NCBI RefSeq assembly: GCF_001042485.2
Contig: NZ_LBMN02000011.1
Coordinates: 103,272 to 167,271, forward strand
Length of the DNA: 64,000 nt
Reading direction: 5' to 3'
Source of the DNA: Bacillus paralicheniformis
GTDB taxonomy: Bacteria > Bacillota > Bacilli > Bacillales > Bacillaceae
Positions within the stretch are counted from its first letter, which is position 1. Every line of letters begins with the position of its first letter. The notes under the pieces were generated by a model. It was not told the origin of the DNA. It worked only from the letters and a program-made list of their open reading frames with translations, and made no database searches. The translations under genes and the position numbers were made by a program. Below are positions 1-8,686 of this stretch, piece after piece.

Positions 1-31
1 GAAAAACCCTTGCAATCTATAATAAAATATT

Positions 32-619
32 TCATCCCGGAAAGAACGGTTCTATTTTATCTAAATCCGACTTTTTATTGACATTTATAAATTCCCACGG
101 CTCTGCCCCGACCCTATCAGCTTCAATATACTTGACGCGGATGCGGTCGAGGAAACTGCTGATCTTCAGCTCGTTCTGCTGAAGCTGTTCGAGGAGGACG
201 GATTTCACCCTTCTGCTGTAGACAGCAACAAGCGGCTGCGCCCTTCCGTCTGCGACCGGCACGACGGCGTCATCCGCCGGGGTCATCTGCTGTTTTAAAG
301 CCGATATGGTCTCCTGCCGGACAAGCGGGGTATCACAGGCCGAAAAAATATAGCATTCCCCTTCCGCCCGAACCATGGCTGTGTACATACCTGCAAGCGG
401 CCCTCTCCCACTGAACGGTTCGATATCTTCCAGCACCGCTTTTTCCCCGAATTCTTTAAACCGCTCCGTCAGCCCCGGACGGCTCAATATCAGGACATCG
501 CCTCCCAGCGCACGTTTGCACCATTGATAAAGCGGCTTGCCTTGCCAGCGGGCAAACGCTTTCGGTTCCCCAAAACGGCGTGAAAGGCCCCCCGATAATA
601 TGACATGTATTTCTTTCAT
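32..619 (-). CDS. mobA: MobA, molybdenum cofactor guanylyltransferase
   Basis: Cytoplasmic enzyme that joins GMP from GTP to molybdopterin to make the bis-MGD form of the molybdenum cofactor. The N-terminus has the nucleotidyltransferase signature LSGGLSRRFGEPKA (family form LxGGxSxRxGxxK), followed by GRGPLAGMYTA and the metal-binding SACDTPL. About 195 residues, the usual family length. A TTG three codons upstream is also open, but GGAAGG abuts that TTG and sits about ten bases before the ATG at 617-619, so the ATG is preferred. In B. subtilis moeB and moeA follow mobA; here they would lie left of the window. Confidence 0.93.
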   Translation of the reverse strand: MKEIHVILSGGLSRRFGEPKAFARWQGKPLYQWCKRALGGDVLILSRPGLTERFKEFGEKAVLEDIEPFSGRGPLAGMYTAMVRAEGECYIFSACDTPLVRQETISALKQQMTPADDAVVPVADGRAQPLVAVYSRRVKSVLLEQLQQNELKISSFLDRIRVKYIEADRVGAEPWEFINVNKKSDLDKIEPFFPG

Positions 620-771
620 GCAGCTCAACCTTCCTTCGCGTGTTTCTGCCTGCGAACATCATAGCAAAATTTTAGAAATCCGAACAAGTCTGTAAAATCT
701 CTTTTTCAAAAGGCATGCCGTGTTTCATTTATGCATATTGTAGTTGTAACATTAATAGGGGGCTGGTCACC

Positions 772-1728
772 ATGAAAAAAACAACGGGTTCGCTGCCTTA
801 TTTTCATGATTTATCACAGGAAAACCTTTTTTTAAAAGCGGAGCTGGCAAGGTCACATCAATTGATCCACGAGCTTGAAGCAAGCTATTTTCATCAAAAA
901 AATCATAAGCTCAGCCAGGAAAACGCAGCGCTGAAGCAGCAGCTTCAGCAGCTGTCAATCGAACTGGAGCGGATTTCGGCAAACAAGGAAGACGAGTCGG
1001 CCGAAACGCTCAACCGGATAAAAAGCGAACTGCTGGGTAAAATCGTTGTTCTTCAGGAGCTCCTTCAAAAAGAAACCTATGCAAGAAAACAAGAGATAGA
1101 AGAAAAGCACCGCCTTCATTTAACAAATGTAAAAGCCGAAGAAGAGAAAAAAAGCTTACATAGCCAAATAGAATATGAAAAGCTTCATGCGGAAAAAGAA
1201 AAAACGCTGAGGGAAAAAAAGGAGCATGAGCTCGAAAACGCTGCACACGAAAATGCCCGCCTGAAAGACGAACTTCATGCTAAAGGTCTTCAGCTCAAAC
1301 AAATCGAAACAGATGTTGCGGTATTAAAAGAGCGGGTGACAGAAACGAAAAACCGCCTTTTGGAGGCTGAAAAAACAAAAGAAGCGCTGTTTTACGAAAC
1401 GATTTTATCCTATAAAAGGCAGCTCGATGAAAGTGATAAGTGGATCGCTTCTCATTTTGCCGATATTGATACATCTCAGCAGACGGAGAAGGCGCTTGAA
1501 CAAAACGAAGAGCTTTTTGAACGGTCAGAGCAGATCGAGGCGGTACTTCAAACAGTTACGGAGCAAGTCGATCAGCTCCAACAGCAATTGAGCGTCATCA
1601 AACAAAATGACATGAAAATGGATCAGAAAATAACTGAATGGAAAAAGCAGACGAAAGAAGAAACAACCCCGCAAAAATGGGTCTATCAAATTAAACGCAA
1701 AGACAAAGAAACAAAACCTTTAAATTGA
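772..1728 (+). CDS. yknT: Coiled-coil sporulation protein Cse15 (YknT)
   Basis: About 318 residues, almost all charged heptad-type helix (rich in E, K, Q, L), so it should form a long coiled coil. It has no signal peptide or membrane segment. Its place between mobA and rok and its length match B. subtilis YknT/Cse15, a mother-cell sporulation protein linked to CotE. The start at 772 follows a GGGGG ribosome site; upstream in-frame codons lack one. The bases CATATTGT at about 732-739 resemble a sigma-E minus-10, but I cannot pair them securely with a minus-35. Confidence 0.85.
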   Translation: MKKTTGSLPYFHDLSQENLFLKAELARSHQLIHELEASYFHQKNHKLSQENAALKQQLQQLSIELERISANKEDESAETLNRIKSELLGKIVVLQELLQKETYARKQEIEEKHRLHLTNVKAEEEKKSLHSQIEYEKLHAEKEKTLREKKEHELENAAHENARLKDELHAKGLQLKQIETDVAVLKERVTETKNRLLEAEKTKEALFYETILSYKRQLDESDKWIASHFADIDTSQQTEKALEQNEELFERSEQIEAVLQTVTEQVDQLQQQLSVIKQNDMKMDQKITEWKKQTKEETTPQKWVYQIKRKDKETKPLN

Positions 1729-1767
1729 ATACCACTTTAAGGAATAATTTGGATTTTATAAAAAACC

Positions 1768-1824
1768 GCTTGAGTCGATTGTCTCAAGCAGTTGATTAGG
1801 GCGGCGGCGTATATAGCGGCCGCC
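1768..1824. terminator. Two hairpins between convergent yknT and rok
   Basis: GCTTGAG/CTCAAGC (1768-1789) is followed by a GC-rich stem GGCGGC/GCCGCC (1800-1824). They lie in the short gap between convergent genes, so a termination role for either direction is likely, although there is no clear run of T after either stem. Confidence 0.5.
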
Positions 1825-1872
1825 TTGGTGTTCCTCAAAATGGAAACGCTATCTGGAAAAGCAAGGGTTTGA

Positions 1873-2460
1873 CTATTGCTGCTCTGTCTCGGTAGAAATC
1901 TCACCCTCTAATATATATTGACCGCGGTATGGTTTTTTGACTTCCGGGTACATTTTAATCAGGCTTTGCATAAAGGTTGTCATATTAGGGATCTCAAGTC
2001 CGCTCTCTTTTTCGATTTCTTTTTGAAGTTCGGAGCTTTTGATGGCCGCATTATGGCGTTTTAATGTTTTAATCGCCGCTTCACGCAGTTTTGCAGCTTT
2101 TGAGCCTGGACGTGCTGTACCCCTTCTGCGCCTTGTCGTTCCATCTGGAATTCCGGCAGGCAGTGAGGAGGTTTGCGGAGAAGTCTGCTGCTGGTTCTTT
2201 TGAGATGCTTGCGGCTGCTGCTGTTGTTGCTGATAGCTCTTCATCTCCTGCGCAGCTAATTCAGCTAAAACAGGGAGAGATTCCGTTTTACGCTCCGGGC
2301 GAAAATCTTTTTTTGTATCATTAAAGCTGGATGGACGATCCAATTCACGCAGCTTTGCATATATATTATCCCGCTCAATTTGATACTCCCTAATCACCTT
2401 AACCTCAGCCTCATTCAGCTGCTCCAATCTTAAACGCAATGCTTCCCTCTCGTTAAACAT
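1873..2460 (-). CDS. rok: Rok, nucleoid-associated repressor of competence
   Basis: 195 residues (B. subtilis Rok is about 191). The N-terminal third is a charged oligomerisation helix, the middle is a Q-rich linker, and a basic RRRRGTARPG segment leads into the C-terminal winged-helix DNA-binding domain. Rok binds AT-rich and horizontally acquired DNA, represses comK and works much like H-NS. The gene stands alone, with an AT-rich leader of about 500 bases to its right that could hold its own binding sites. Targets probably include the AT-rich accessory island later in this window (inference). Confidence 0.93.
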   Translation of the reverse strand: MFNEREALRLRLEQLNEAEVKVIREYQIERDNIYAKLRELDRPSSFNDTKKDFRPERKTESLPVLAELAAQEMKSYQQQQQQPQASQKNQQQTSPQTSSLPAGIPDGTTRRRRGTARPGSKAAKLREAAIKTLKRHNAAIKSSELQKEIEKESGLEIPNMTTFMQSLIKMYPEVKKPYRGQYILEGEISTETEQQ

Positions 2461-2974
2461 ACCGTTTATACCCTCCTATCAGAATAAATAAACCTTCCAA
2501 TAAAAATATTAGATTACCAAACTAATTTTATCAACTATTTTTTCGTTTTTCTACTGTTGCTTTCCGTTAAGAAAATAGAACTAAATTTCCGGAAAACTTG
2601 AAGCCTGAGGAGTTTTCGAAGCATTTCGGCCTACTCTAAACTCATTGTCGAAAAATGGTAAATAATGAAGGAACATAGAAAATTACTTTTCAACGAAACA
2701 TAATTTAGGAATAGACTCTACTGTTTAATCGTGATGGAAAGTGTGAAATATCAATGATTAATCCGGCTTATAAATCCAGAATATTCAAAATTGCCAGATT
2801 TCACTTGTCGAATTCGCAGTTTGTTGTGTACAGGGAAAGTCAGAAATACTCCTGAAACAAAAACAGGACATAAGACTCATCAAGTAAAATAAACAGTGTC
2901 TAATGATCCATTTGTCGAAAGGGGCGGATAGAGGAAATTTTTTTGCTTTTTTTGCAATGAGGAGCCGAATAAAC
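2461..2974. other. AT-rich gap between rok and ykuV
   Basis: About 510 bases with no frame that has both a ribosome site and plausible protein composition. It probably holds the rok promoter and A/T-rich Rok binding sites. A 63-codon open frame on the minus strand at 2785-2976 is Cys/Phe-rich, has no ribosome site and is not called. Confidence 0.5.
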
Positions 2975-3002
2975 AAAAAACCCCATGAAAACGGGGCTTT
3001 TC
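2975..3002 (-). terminator. Terminator of ykuU-ykuV
   Basis: Stem AGCCCCG/CGGGGTT-type hairpin with loop TTTTCAT, followed by a T run when read on the minus strand, immediately after the ykuV stop. Confidence 0.85.
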
Positions 3003-3006
3003 ATCT

Positions 3007-3465
3007 TTATTCAGCAGACTGTTCTGTTTCGGCAAGAACACGGTTTACACGTTTTTCGAGCATTTTCATCCCGCTTCCTCCAGCTTGAAAATGGCGAAGC
3101 TGGCCTGTTTTATCAAAAACGTAATAAGCCGGAACATATTCGTTTTCGAAAGCGTCAGTCAGCTTATGGTCGCTGTCAACAAAAACAGGCTGAGTAATAT
3201 CATGTTCAGCGGCAACCTCTTTGATTTTATTCAAGTCTAAATCGTCTTCTGAACGCGGCATATGCACGGCCACCACGTTTAGTTTATCGCTGTAGCGGTC
3301 GCGGAACTCATTGACTTGCGGCATCGCCTCTTTGCACAAGTGGCAGCTGATCGACCAAAAATGAATTAATGTCGGCTTTTCTCCGATAAGCTGCTCTTTT
3401 GTCACTTCTCCGTTTAACCACTCTTTTGCGCCGGTCAGTTCCGGCATCGGCTGGCGTAATTTCAT
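3007..3465 (-). CDS. ykuV: Thiol-disulfide oxidoreductase YkuV
   Basis: Cytosolic thioredoxin-fold protein of about 152 residues with no signal peptide. The active site is CHLC, reading SISCHLCKEAMPQ, where TlpA-like proteins usually have WCxxC. B. subtilis YkuV acts as a thiol:disulfide oxidoreductase. It lies 90 bases downstream of ykuU on the same strand, so a two-gene peroxide/thiol operon is likely. Confidence 0.9.
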   Translation of the reverse strand: MKLRQPMPELTGAKEWLNGEVTKEQLIGEKPTLIHFWSISCHLCKEAMPQVNEFRDRYSDKLNVVAVHMPRSEDDLDLNKIKEVAAEHDITQPVFVDSDHKLTDAFENEYVPAYYVFDKTGQLRHFQAGGSGMKMLEKRVNRVLAETEQSAE

Positions 3466-3554
3466 GATTTTTCCTCCATTGTCATTTTTGTCGATTAAAA
3501 AGGTCTAACAAATGTTAGACCTTTCCAATCTGATTTCTAATTTGAGAATAAAAA

Positions 3555-4097
3555 TTAAAGAGTTGCTTGACCCGGTTTCCAGTTTGCAGGGCAAAGACCG
3601 CCTGTTTGCAGCGCTTGAAGCACGCGCAATGTTTCGTCTACATCACGGCCGATGTTGTTATGGAACACTGTTTGATATTGAAGTTCGCCTTCCGGATTAA
3701 TGATGAACAATCCGCGAAGCGCCACACCTTCTTCTTCAATCAGTACGCCGTATTCACGGGATACTTCATGGTTTGTGTCGGCAGCAAGCGGGTATTTCAG
3801 CTGGCCGAGACCATTTTCTTTGCGGTCTGTGTTAATCCATGCCAAGTGAGTGTGGATGGTGTCAGTTGAAACGCCGATTACTTCTGCATCAAGGTCTTCA
3901 AACTCGTCATAGCGGTCAGACATTGCTGTAATTTCTGTCGGGCACACGAAAGTAAAGTCCATAGGATAGAAGAATAGAACCGTCCACTTATCATTCTTCA
4001 TGTTTTCTTCAAGGCTTACTTTTCCAAATTCTTTGTTTGCAAGAACCGCTTCCATTTCAAAGCGCGGCGCTTGTTTACCTACCATGCGTTCTGCCAT
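3555..4097 (-). CDS. ykuU: 2-Cys peroxiredoxin YkuU
   Basis: 180-residue AhpC/TSA-family peroxiredoxin. The peroxidatic cysteine lies in FYPMDFTFVCPTEI, and the resolving cysteine near the C-terminus is in GGLCPANWKPG. It reduces hydroperoxides in the cytosol and YkuV may recycle it. GGAGGG precedes the ATG. A perfect 14-bp-arm palindrome lies 49-79 bases upstream of the start (listed separately). In B. subtilis ykuT separates ykuS from ykuU; here it is absent. Confidence 0.93.
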   Translation of the reverse strand: MAERMVGKQAPRFEMEAVLANKEFGKVSLEENMKNDKWTVLFFYPMDFTFVCPTEITAMSDRYDEFEDLDAEVIGVSTDTIHTHLAWINTDRKENGLGQLKYPLAADTNHEVSREYGVLIEEEGVALRGLFIINPEGELQYQTVFHNNIGRDVDETLRVLQALQTGGLCPANWKPGQATL

Positions 4098-4145
4098 TTT
4101 ATGTATCCCTCCAATTGTGATTTTTGGGTTCTGCTACCCATATCA

Positions 4146-4176
4146 AAATGAGAATTTAAATATTAAATTCTCATTT
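4146..4176. promoter_or_regulatory. Perfect 31-bp palindrome upstream of ykuU
   Basis: Two 14-base arms (AAATGAGAATTTAA and TTAAATTCTCATTT) pair without mismatch around the spacer ATA. The site starts 49 bases before the ykuU ATG. It is too A/T-rich to be a good terminator and reads as a binding site for a dimeric repressor. The TGAGAAT half is near the Fur half-site TGATAAT, but the spacing does not fit the classical 7-1-7 Fur or PerR box. Confidence 0.6.
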
Positions 4177-4359
4177 AGTTAATAACATCACATACATAAT
4201 TCATTATAATACTTACCATATTTTTAGTCAATATTAATTGATAATAAATTTAAATTAGCGGTTGTTCTTTTTTTAAGCCTTTAAAAAAAGTGTAACATGC
4301 CTCCGGATGATGAAACAACCGTTTAACACCCGACAGCCGTTTTTTTGGAAAAACAAGTT

Positions 4360-4386
4360 AAAACCGAAGCTGGAACTTCGGTTTTA
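4360..4386. terminator. Terminator of ykuS
   Basis: AAAACCGAAG-loop-CTTCGGTTTTA, directly beyond the ykuS stop. Confidence 0.85.
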
Positions 4387-4392
4387 TGTTTA

Positions 4393-4638
4393 TTACTGAA
4401 GTTTTTGCTCAACCTGCTGACAGATTTCATCGGCAGTTAAACCAGTCGCCTGAATGACAGATGCTCCGGTCATCGTATCTGAAATCCCGAGCATGTCAGT
4501 GTCCAGACCAGTGACAACACAGCAGTCGCAGCCTTTTGCATCGTCTTCGGTTTTCATCGTTACAACCTCATACCCTTTTTCCTTCAAAGCAGCCTCGACA
4601 TCAGAAAGAGATTGTTCGATTCCGATTTTTTTCGACAT
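4393..4638 (-). CDS. ykuS: UPF0180 family protein YkuS
   Basis: 81-residue acidic soluble protein starting [11 protein letters not shown], the same length as B. subtilis Yku[12 protein letters not shown] motif in the middle contains three cysteines within four residues. The biochemical function is unknown. It follows dapL on the same strand by about 60 bases and has its own terminator. The GGAGG-type site (CCTCC at 4648-4652 on the plus strand) supports the start. Confidence 0.88.
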   Translation of the reverse strand: MSKKIGIEQSLSDVEAALKEKGYEVVTMKTEDDAKGCDCCVVTGLDTDMLGISDTMTGASVIQATGLTADEICQQVEQKLQ

Positions 4639-4700
4639 GAAGAAACACCTCCACCAATTAAGATGCCACGTTTGCTGATTTTTTATACCAGCCGCTTGTT

Positions 4701-5825
4701 CTAATTGGCTTTGGAAGAGAAATAAGCCGTCATAACGCGGACTGCCGTCTCAAGCGCTTCCTCTTTCGGCTGCAGTTTGGCATGGTGGAGTCCGTAAGGT
4801 GAATCGACGCCGAGCCAAAACATGAAGCCCGGATACTTTTTCAGCATATAGCCGAAGTCCTCTCCTGTCATCGCTTCTTTTGAACGGATGACCTCTGCAA
4901 GGCCGTTTTCAGAAACGAACTTCATAAAGTCTTCAACTAAACCGCTTGAATTATAGACCTGATAATATGCTGCCGGATAGCTGACTTTACCGATGCATTG
5001 ATAAGCCGTTTCCAGGCCGCTCACCATCGCCTCGATCCTTTTCTTCACCTGTTCCATTGATCCCGGGGACAGCGTCCTGATCGTCCCTTCAAGCCTTGCT
5101 TGCTGAGCGATAATGTTTTGTGCTGATCCGCCTGTAATCGTCCCGATGGTAATGACAGCACTGTCCAGCGGATCGACATTCCTGGCTACGATCGACTGCA
5201 TTTGCGTAACGAGCGAACTGGCGGCGACCACCATATCTTCTGCAAGGTGGGGATATGCGGCATGCCCGCCCTTTCCTTCAAGTTCGATTACAAGCTCTGA
5301 CGTATTGGCAAAGAGCAGCCCGCTTTTCGTTCCGATCGTTCCGACCGGGAGCTCAGGCGCGATGTGCAGCGCTGTGATCATGCTCGGCTCCCACTTTTTA
5401 AACAAATCGCTTTCAAGCATCGGTTCAGCGCCGCCCGGCCCTTCTTCAGCAGGCTGGAACAAAAACAACAGATCTTGTTTAACCGGGTTGCGGACGAAAT
5501 GATCGATGATGCCGAGGGCAATCGTCATATGAAAATCATGCCCGCACGCATGCATCCGGTTCTGATGTATGGAAGAAAAAGAATATCCGGTATCTTCCCG
5601 AATCGAGAGCCCGTCCATATCCGCCCTGTAAGCCAAAATCTGTTCAGGGGCTGTCCCTTTAACCTTTACAAACAGTCCGGTTCTCCACTTTTCGATTTCA
5701 ATCCGGTCTTCCGGATGCTTTAGTAAGTGGTTCAAAAGATAAGCCTGTGTCTTATATTCCTGAAAACCGAGTTCAGGAATTTGGTGCAGATCTCTGCGAA
5801 TCGCTGCTAATTCGTCCAATTTCAT
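4701..5825 (-). CDS. dapL: N-acetyldiaminopimelate deacetylase DapL (YkuR)
   Basis: 374-residue M20-family amidohydrolase. It removes the acetyl group from N-acetyl-LL-diaminopimelate in the acetylase branch of lysine and peptidoglycan DAP synthesis. Metal and catalytic motifs are visible: [34 protein letters not shown] and a C-terminal MTGEDFGYM. It lies directly downstream of dapH, the preceding acetyltransferase, with a hairpin in the gap. Confidence 0.94.
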   Translation of the reverse strand: MKLDELAAIRRDLHQIPELGFQEYKTQAYLLNHLLKHPEDRIEIEKWRTGLFVKVKGTAPEQILAYRADMDGLSIREDTGYSFSSIHQNRMHACGHDFHMTIALGIIDHFVRNPVKQDLLFLFQPAEEGPGGAEPMLESDLFKKWEPSMITALHIAPELPVGTIGTKSGLLFANTSELVIELEGKGGHAAYPHLAEDMVVAASSLVTQMQSIVARNVDPLDSAVITIGTITGGSAQNIIAQQARLEGTIRTLSPGSMEQVKKRIEAMVSGLETAYQCIGKVSYPAAYYQVYNSSGLVEDFMKFVSENGLAEVIRSKEAMTGEDFGYMLKKYPGFMFWLGVDSPYGLHHAKLQPKEEALETAVRVMTAYFSSKAN

Positions 5826-5853
5826 CTTTCTAACCTCCCCGGCGATACGAAAA

Positions 5854-5877
5854 TGCGTGGATTGTCACATCCACGCA
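5854..5877 (-). terminator. Hairpin between dapH and dapL
   Basis: TGCGTGGAT/ATCCACGCA stem followed by only a short T run on the minus strand. It may cause partial termination and lower dapL relative to dapH. Confidence 0.6.
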
Positions 5878-5894
5878 CTTTTCGCCGCCGCTTC

Positions 5895-6605
5895 TTAAAG
5901 CTGACGCAATTCCTGTTTGATTTCTGTTTTGCCTTTTGTTTTTTCATCGATGTCTTTGATTTTTTTCGCAGGCGTTCCGGCAACTACTGTGTAAGGTGCC
6001 ACATCTTCCACAACGATTGCGCCGGCAGCAACGACGGCTCCTTTTCCGACAGTCACACCTTCAAGTACGACGGCGTTTGCACCGATGACGACATCGTCTT
6101 CAATAACGACAGGTTTTGCTGAAGGGGGCTCAATGACACCGGCAAGCACGGAACCCGCTCCAATGTGGCAGTTTTTGCCGACGGTAGCTCGTCCGCCCAG
6201 CACGACATTCATATCGATCATCGTTCCTTCGCCGATTACAGAGCCGATGTTGATGGAAGCTCCCATCATGATAACGGCGTTGTCGCCGATTTCCACTTGA
6301 TCGCGGATGATCGCACCCGGCTCGATTCGCGCTTTAATATTTTTCAAATCGAGCGTTGGGATCGCCGAATTGCGGCGGTCGTTTTCGACAACATAGTCTT
6401 CAATTTTACCTTTGTTTGCTTCGAGCACAGCTTGAATCTCCGCCCATTCACCGAATACTACCCCAGTATGCCCTGTAATAAAAGGCTTGGCTGAAGCGCC
6501 GAAGTCAATTCCTTCAAGGTCGCCTTTCACATACACTTTAACAGGTGTTGATTTCTTACTATTTTGAATAAATGAGATAATCTCATTTGCATCCATCATT
6601 TTCAT
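5895..6605 (-). CDS. dapH: Tetrahydrodipicolinate N-acetyltransferase DapH (YkuQ)
   Basis: 236 residues. The N-terminal domain ends near residue 85 and is followed by a left-handed beta-helix of hexapeptide repeats (for example [19 protein letters not shown] and [17 protein letters not shown]). It transfers acetyl from acetyl-CoA to tetrahydrodipicolinate, the first committed step of the acetylase DAP route. GGAGG lies nine bases before the chosen ATG. It forms a transcription unit with dapL. Confidence 0.95.
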   Translation of the reverse strand: MKMMDANEIISFIQNSKKSTPVKVYVKGDLEGIDFGASAKPFITGHTGVVFGEWAEIQAVLEANKGKIEDYVVENDRRNSAIPTLDLKNIKARIEPGAIIRDQVEIGDNAVIMMGASINIGSVIGEGTMIDMNVVLGGRATVGKNCHIGAGSVLAGVIEPPSAKPVVIEDDVVIGANAVVLEGVTVGKGAVVAAGAIVVEDVAPYTVVAGTPAKKIKDIDEKTKGKTEIKQELRQL

Positions 6606-6670
6606 TATGTAAGTCCTCCTTCTCTTTTTCTCCTCATTACTGTATCAAAGGAAAGATTTAAAAACAAGAA

Positions 6671-6703
6671 AAAAAGGAAAGGGGGCGTCCCGTTTCCTTT
6701 TTT
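6671..6703 (-). terminator. Terminator of ykuNOP
   Basis: AAAAAAGGAAA/TTTCCTTTTTT hairpin with a GC loop, just after ykuP. Confidence 0.85.
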
Positions 6704-6711
6704 AGCAAATG

Positions 6712-7164
6712 TCATGCCGGCACTTCACATTTCTTTGCAAAATCCCTGCCGAATTGAAGCAGCATGTCTTCTTCTTCATCTTCCGGATTCATTTCGATTT
6801 TGACGGACGGAAGCACCGTGTCTCCGCCAAGCTCTTTGATTTTGTCCTCAAGTATGTCGACGGCACCGCAAAAATGCTCGTAAGAAGTATCTCCGGACCC
6901 GAAAACGGCAAACATCTTATCTGTGAAATCCATCCCTTCCATATCATCGTAAATATCCAAAAACTCATCCGGGAGATCCCCGTCGCCCCATGTATAAGCG
7001 CCAAATATCATATACTGATAATCGTTAAAGAGCGCCGCATCTACATCCATCGCTTCATGGCGGTCAACTTCGGCCCCGCCCTCAAGAAGGCCTTTCTCGA
7101 TTAAATCGGCCATTGCTTCTGTATTTCCAGACATGCTTGCATAAACCAGCAAAACTTTCCCCAT
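6712..7164 (-). CDS. ykuP: Flavodoxin YkuP
   Basis: 150-residue FMN flavodoxin with the phosphate-binding loop YASMSGNTEAMA at the N-terminus and the isoalloxazine-contact segments AYTWGDGDLP and FGSGDTSYEHFCGAV. Flavodoxins replace ferredoxin as low-potential electron carriers when iron is scarce, which fits the Fur control of the operon. It is the third gene of ykuNOP. Confidence 0.94.
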   Translation of the reverse strand: MGKVLLVYASMSGNTEAMADLIEKGLLEGGAEVDRHEAMDVDAALFNDYQYMIFGAYTWGDGDLPDEFLDIYDDMEGMDFTDKMFAVFGSGDTSYEHFCGAVDILEDKIKELGGDTVLPSVKIEMNPEDEEEDMLLQFGRDFAKKCEVPA

Positions 7165-7193
7165 CGTTATTCCTCCTATAAAACGCTATAAAA

Positions 7194-8087
7194 TCAGTGG
7201 GCTGCAGCAGGCTGTTCATAAGGCCTGACAAATTTGCATTCATAAAGACCCGCGCAAAAGAAGTTCTCCTTTTGATTGGCGACTCTGAATCCATGCCCTT
7301 TAATCGTGTCAAACCATTTCAGCTCTCTTTCAAAGAAATCAAGCCGGTAGATTCTTGAAAATCCGTCTCGGTCTTGAGCCGACGTGACATAGATGATTCC
7401 GTTGTCTTCGGACACATCCAGGAATGATTCTTCATTCTCAACAAGGCCCTGGCTGATTTGTATTTCATCATTCGTGTGGATGTTGACCAAATTGACGGCA
7501 CCGTGATTTCCTTTTTTAGATCCCATCGCACAAACCAGCCATTCGCCTTCAAATGCGATCATCGAGGCGGTCATGCGGCCGGTTTCTTTTTTGATCAAAA
7601 AAGCCGATTCTGCTGCCAAATCGTATGCCCAAACACCACCGTGCACTTCATGAATCTGCGTTCCGATGTAAAGGCGCTCCTCATGGAGGCACAGAGAGCG
7701 GATAACGGGCGGATGACTCAAAGCGGAAAACGGCTTGACGATTTTCCATGAGACGCCGAAATCCTCTGATATGTAAATGCAATGCTTCCCATGGGCACAA
7801 ACAAAGCCGTCCGTTGTCCCTGTGATCGACCAAATCGTAGCGTTTGTCGGAAAGCTTGAGATTGACCAGGTTGCTCCTTGGTCAGACGATCTGATAATCG
7901 TTCCCCTCTCCCCTGCGCCGAATAAATAATCGCCGATATAGGTGATGGAACATATTTTGCTTTTTAATTGAAAGAGCTTTGTCCAGCCTTGCTCAAGTGA
8001 ATAGTGAAAAATCCCTTCCCGCTTGATGGCGACAAAGTAACCGGAATGCTTTGCCGAAGCGACGGCCGTCGCACCTTTATGAAACAT
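7194..8087 (-). CDS. ykuO: YkuO, Asp-box beta-propeller-like protein
   Basis: About 297 residues, with no signal peptide or membrane segment. Repeated bladed segments carry Asp-box/BNR-like motifs (SSDQGATW, SEDFGVSW), the pattern of sialidase-type or WD-like propellers. Function is not established. It sits between two flavodoxin genes and its start overlaps the end of ykuN by 11 bases, so translation is probably coupled. A role as scaffold or partner for the flavodoxins is inference only. Confidence 0.88.
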   Translation of the reverse strand: MFHKGATAVASAKHSGYFVAIKREGIFHYSLEQGWTKLFQLKSKICSITYIGDYLFGAGERGTIIRSSDQGATWSISSFPTNATIWSITGTTDGFVCAHGKHCIYISEDFGVSWKIVKPFSALSHPPVIRSLCLHEERLYIGTQIHEVHGGVWAYDLAAESAFLIKKETGRMTASMIAFEGEWLVCAMGSKKGNHGAVNLVNIHTNDEIQISQGLVENEESFLDVSEDNGIIYVTSAQDRDGFSRIYRLDFFERELKWFDTIKGHGFRVANQKENFFCAGLYECKFVRPYEQPAAAH

Positions 8088-8556
8088 GGGTCTCAGCCTG
8101 CCGCTTTTCGTGTTCTGCCCATCTTATAAAACCTTCGGCAAATTCCTTGCAGCACTCGGCATCTTCATCCGTTTCGGGGGCAAGTTCTATTTTCAAGGTC
8201 TCTCGATAAAGGTCGGCGCCGGTTCGTTCTAGCATGCTGTAAAACGTGTTGACCGCTTCGCAAAAGCGGGGGTATGCATAGTCGCCGGATCCGAAGCATG
8301 CCGCTTTCTTTCCTTTAAGGTCAAGCGAAGAGACCTCGTCGTAAAACGATTCCGCTTCATAAGGAAGATCCCCGTCTCCCCATGTGTAGGTGCCGATTAA
8401 AAGAAGATCGTATTCAGCCAATGAATCGGCATCGACATCATCCATTTCCTGAATTGCGACATCAAAACCGTTCTCCTTCAATGTATCTTTGATGATCATC
8501 GCGATATCCTCCGTGTTGCCGGACATGCTGGCATATGCAATTAATGCTTTAGACAA
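8077..8556 (-). CDS. ykuN: Flavodoxin YkuN
   Basis: Short-chain FMN flavodoxin of about 159 residues with YASMSGNTEDIA, TYTWGDGDLP and CFGSGDYAYPRFCEAV. The start is a TTG giving (M)SKALIAYAS: AGAGGTG lies six bases before it, and the family begins at this residue. First gene of ykuNOP, preceded by two Fur boxes. In B. subtilis YkuN and YkuP can supply electrons to enzymes such as BioI and nitric oxide synthase. Confidence 0.93.
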   Translation of the reverse strand: MSKALIAYASMSGNTEDIAMIIKDTLKENGFDVAIQEMDDVDADSLAEYDLLLIGTYTWGDGDLPYEAESFYDEVSSLDLKGKKAACFGSGDYAYPRFCEAVNTFYSMLERTGADLYRETLKIELAPETDEDAECCKEFAEGFIRWAEHEKRQAETHVS

Positions 8557-8575
8557 CAGAATCACCTCTGAAATT

Positions 8576-8627
8576 GATAATGATTTTCATTATTATATAG
8601 ATACACTTTAAATGATAATGATTATCA
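8576..8627 (-). promoter_or_regulatory. Two Fur boxes of the ykuNOP promoter
   Basis: 8613-8627 reads TGATAATGATTATCA, an exact match to the 7-1-7 Fur consensus. 8576-8590 reads TGATAATGATTTTCA, 14 of 15. Both lie 20-75 bases upstream of the ykuN start, consistent with iron repression of the flavodoxin operon. Confidence 0.9.
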
Positions 8628-8686
8628 ATGTCAATAAATCGCACAAAAAAAGCAGCCCTCTTTTTTGAGTCCTGCCTTTCTGATGT

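Noticed and set aside
2785..2976. 63-codon frame between rok and ykuV
   Set aside because: No ribosome site, Phe/Cys-rich composition, overlaps the ykuV terminator.
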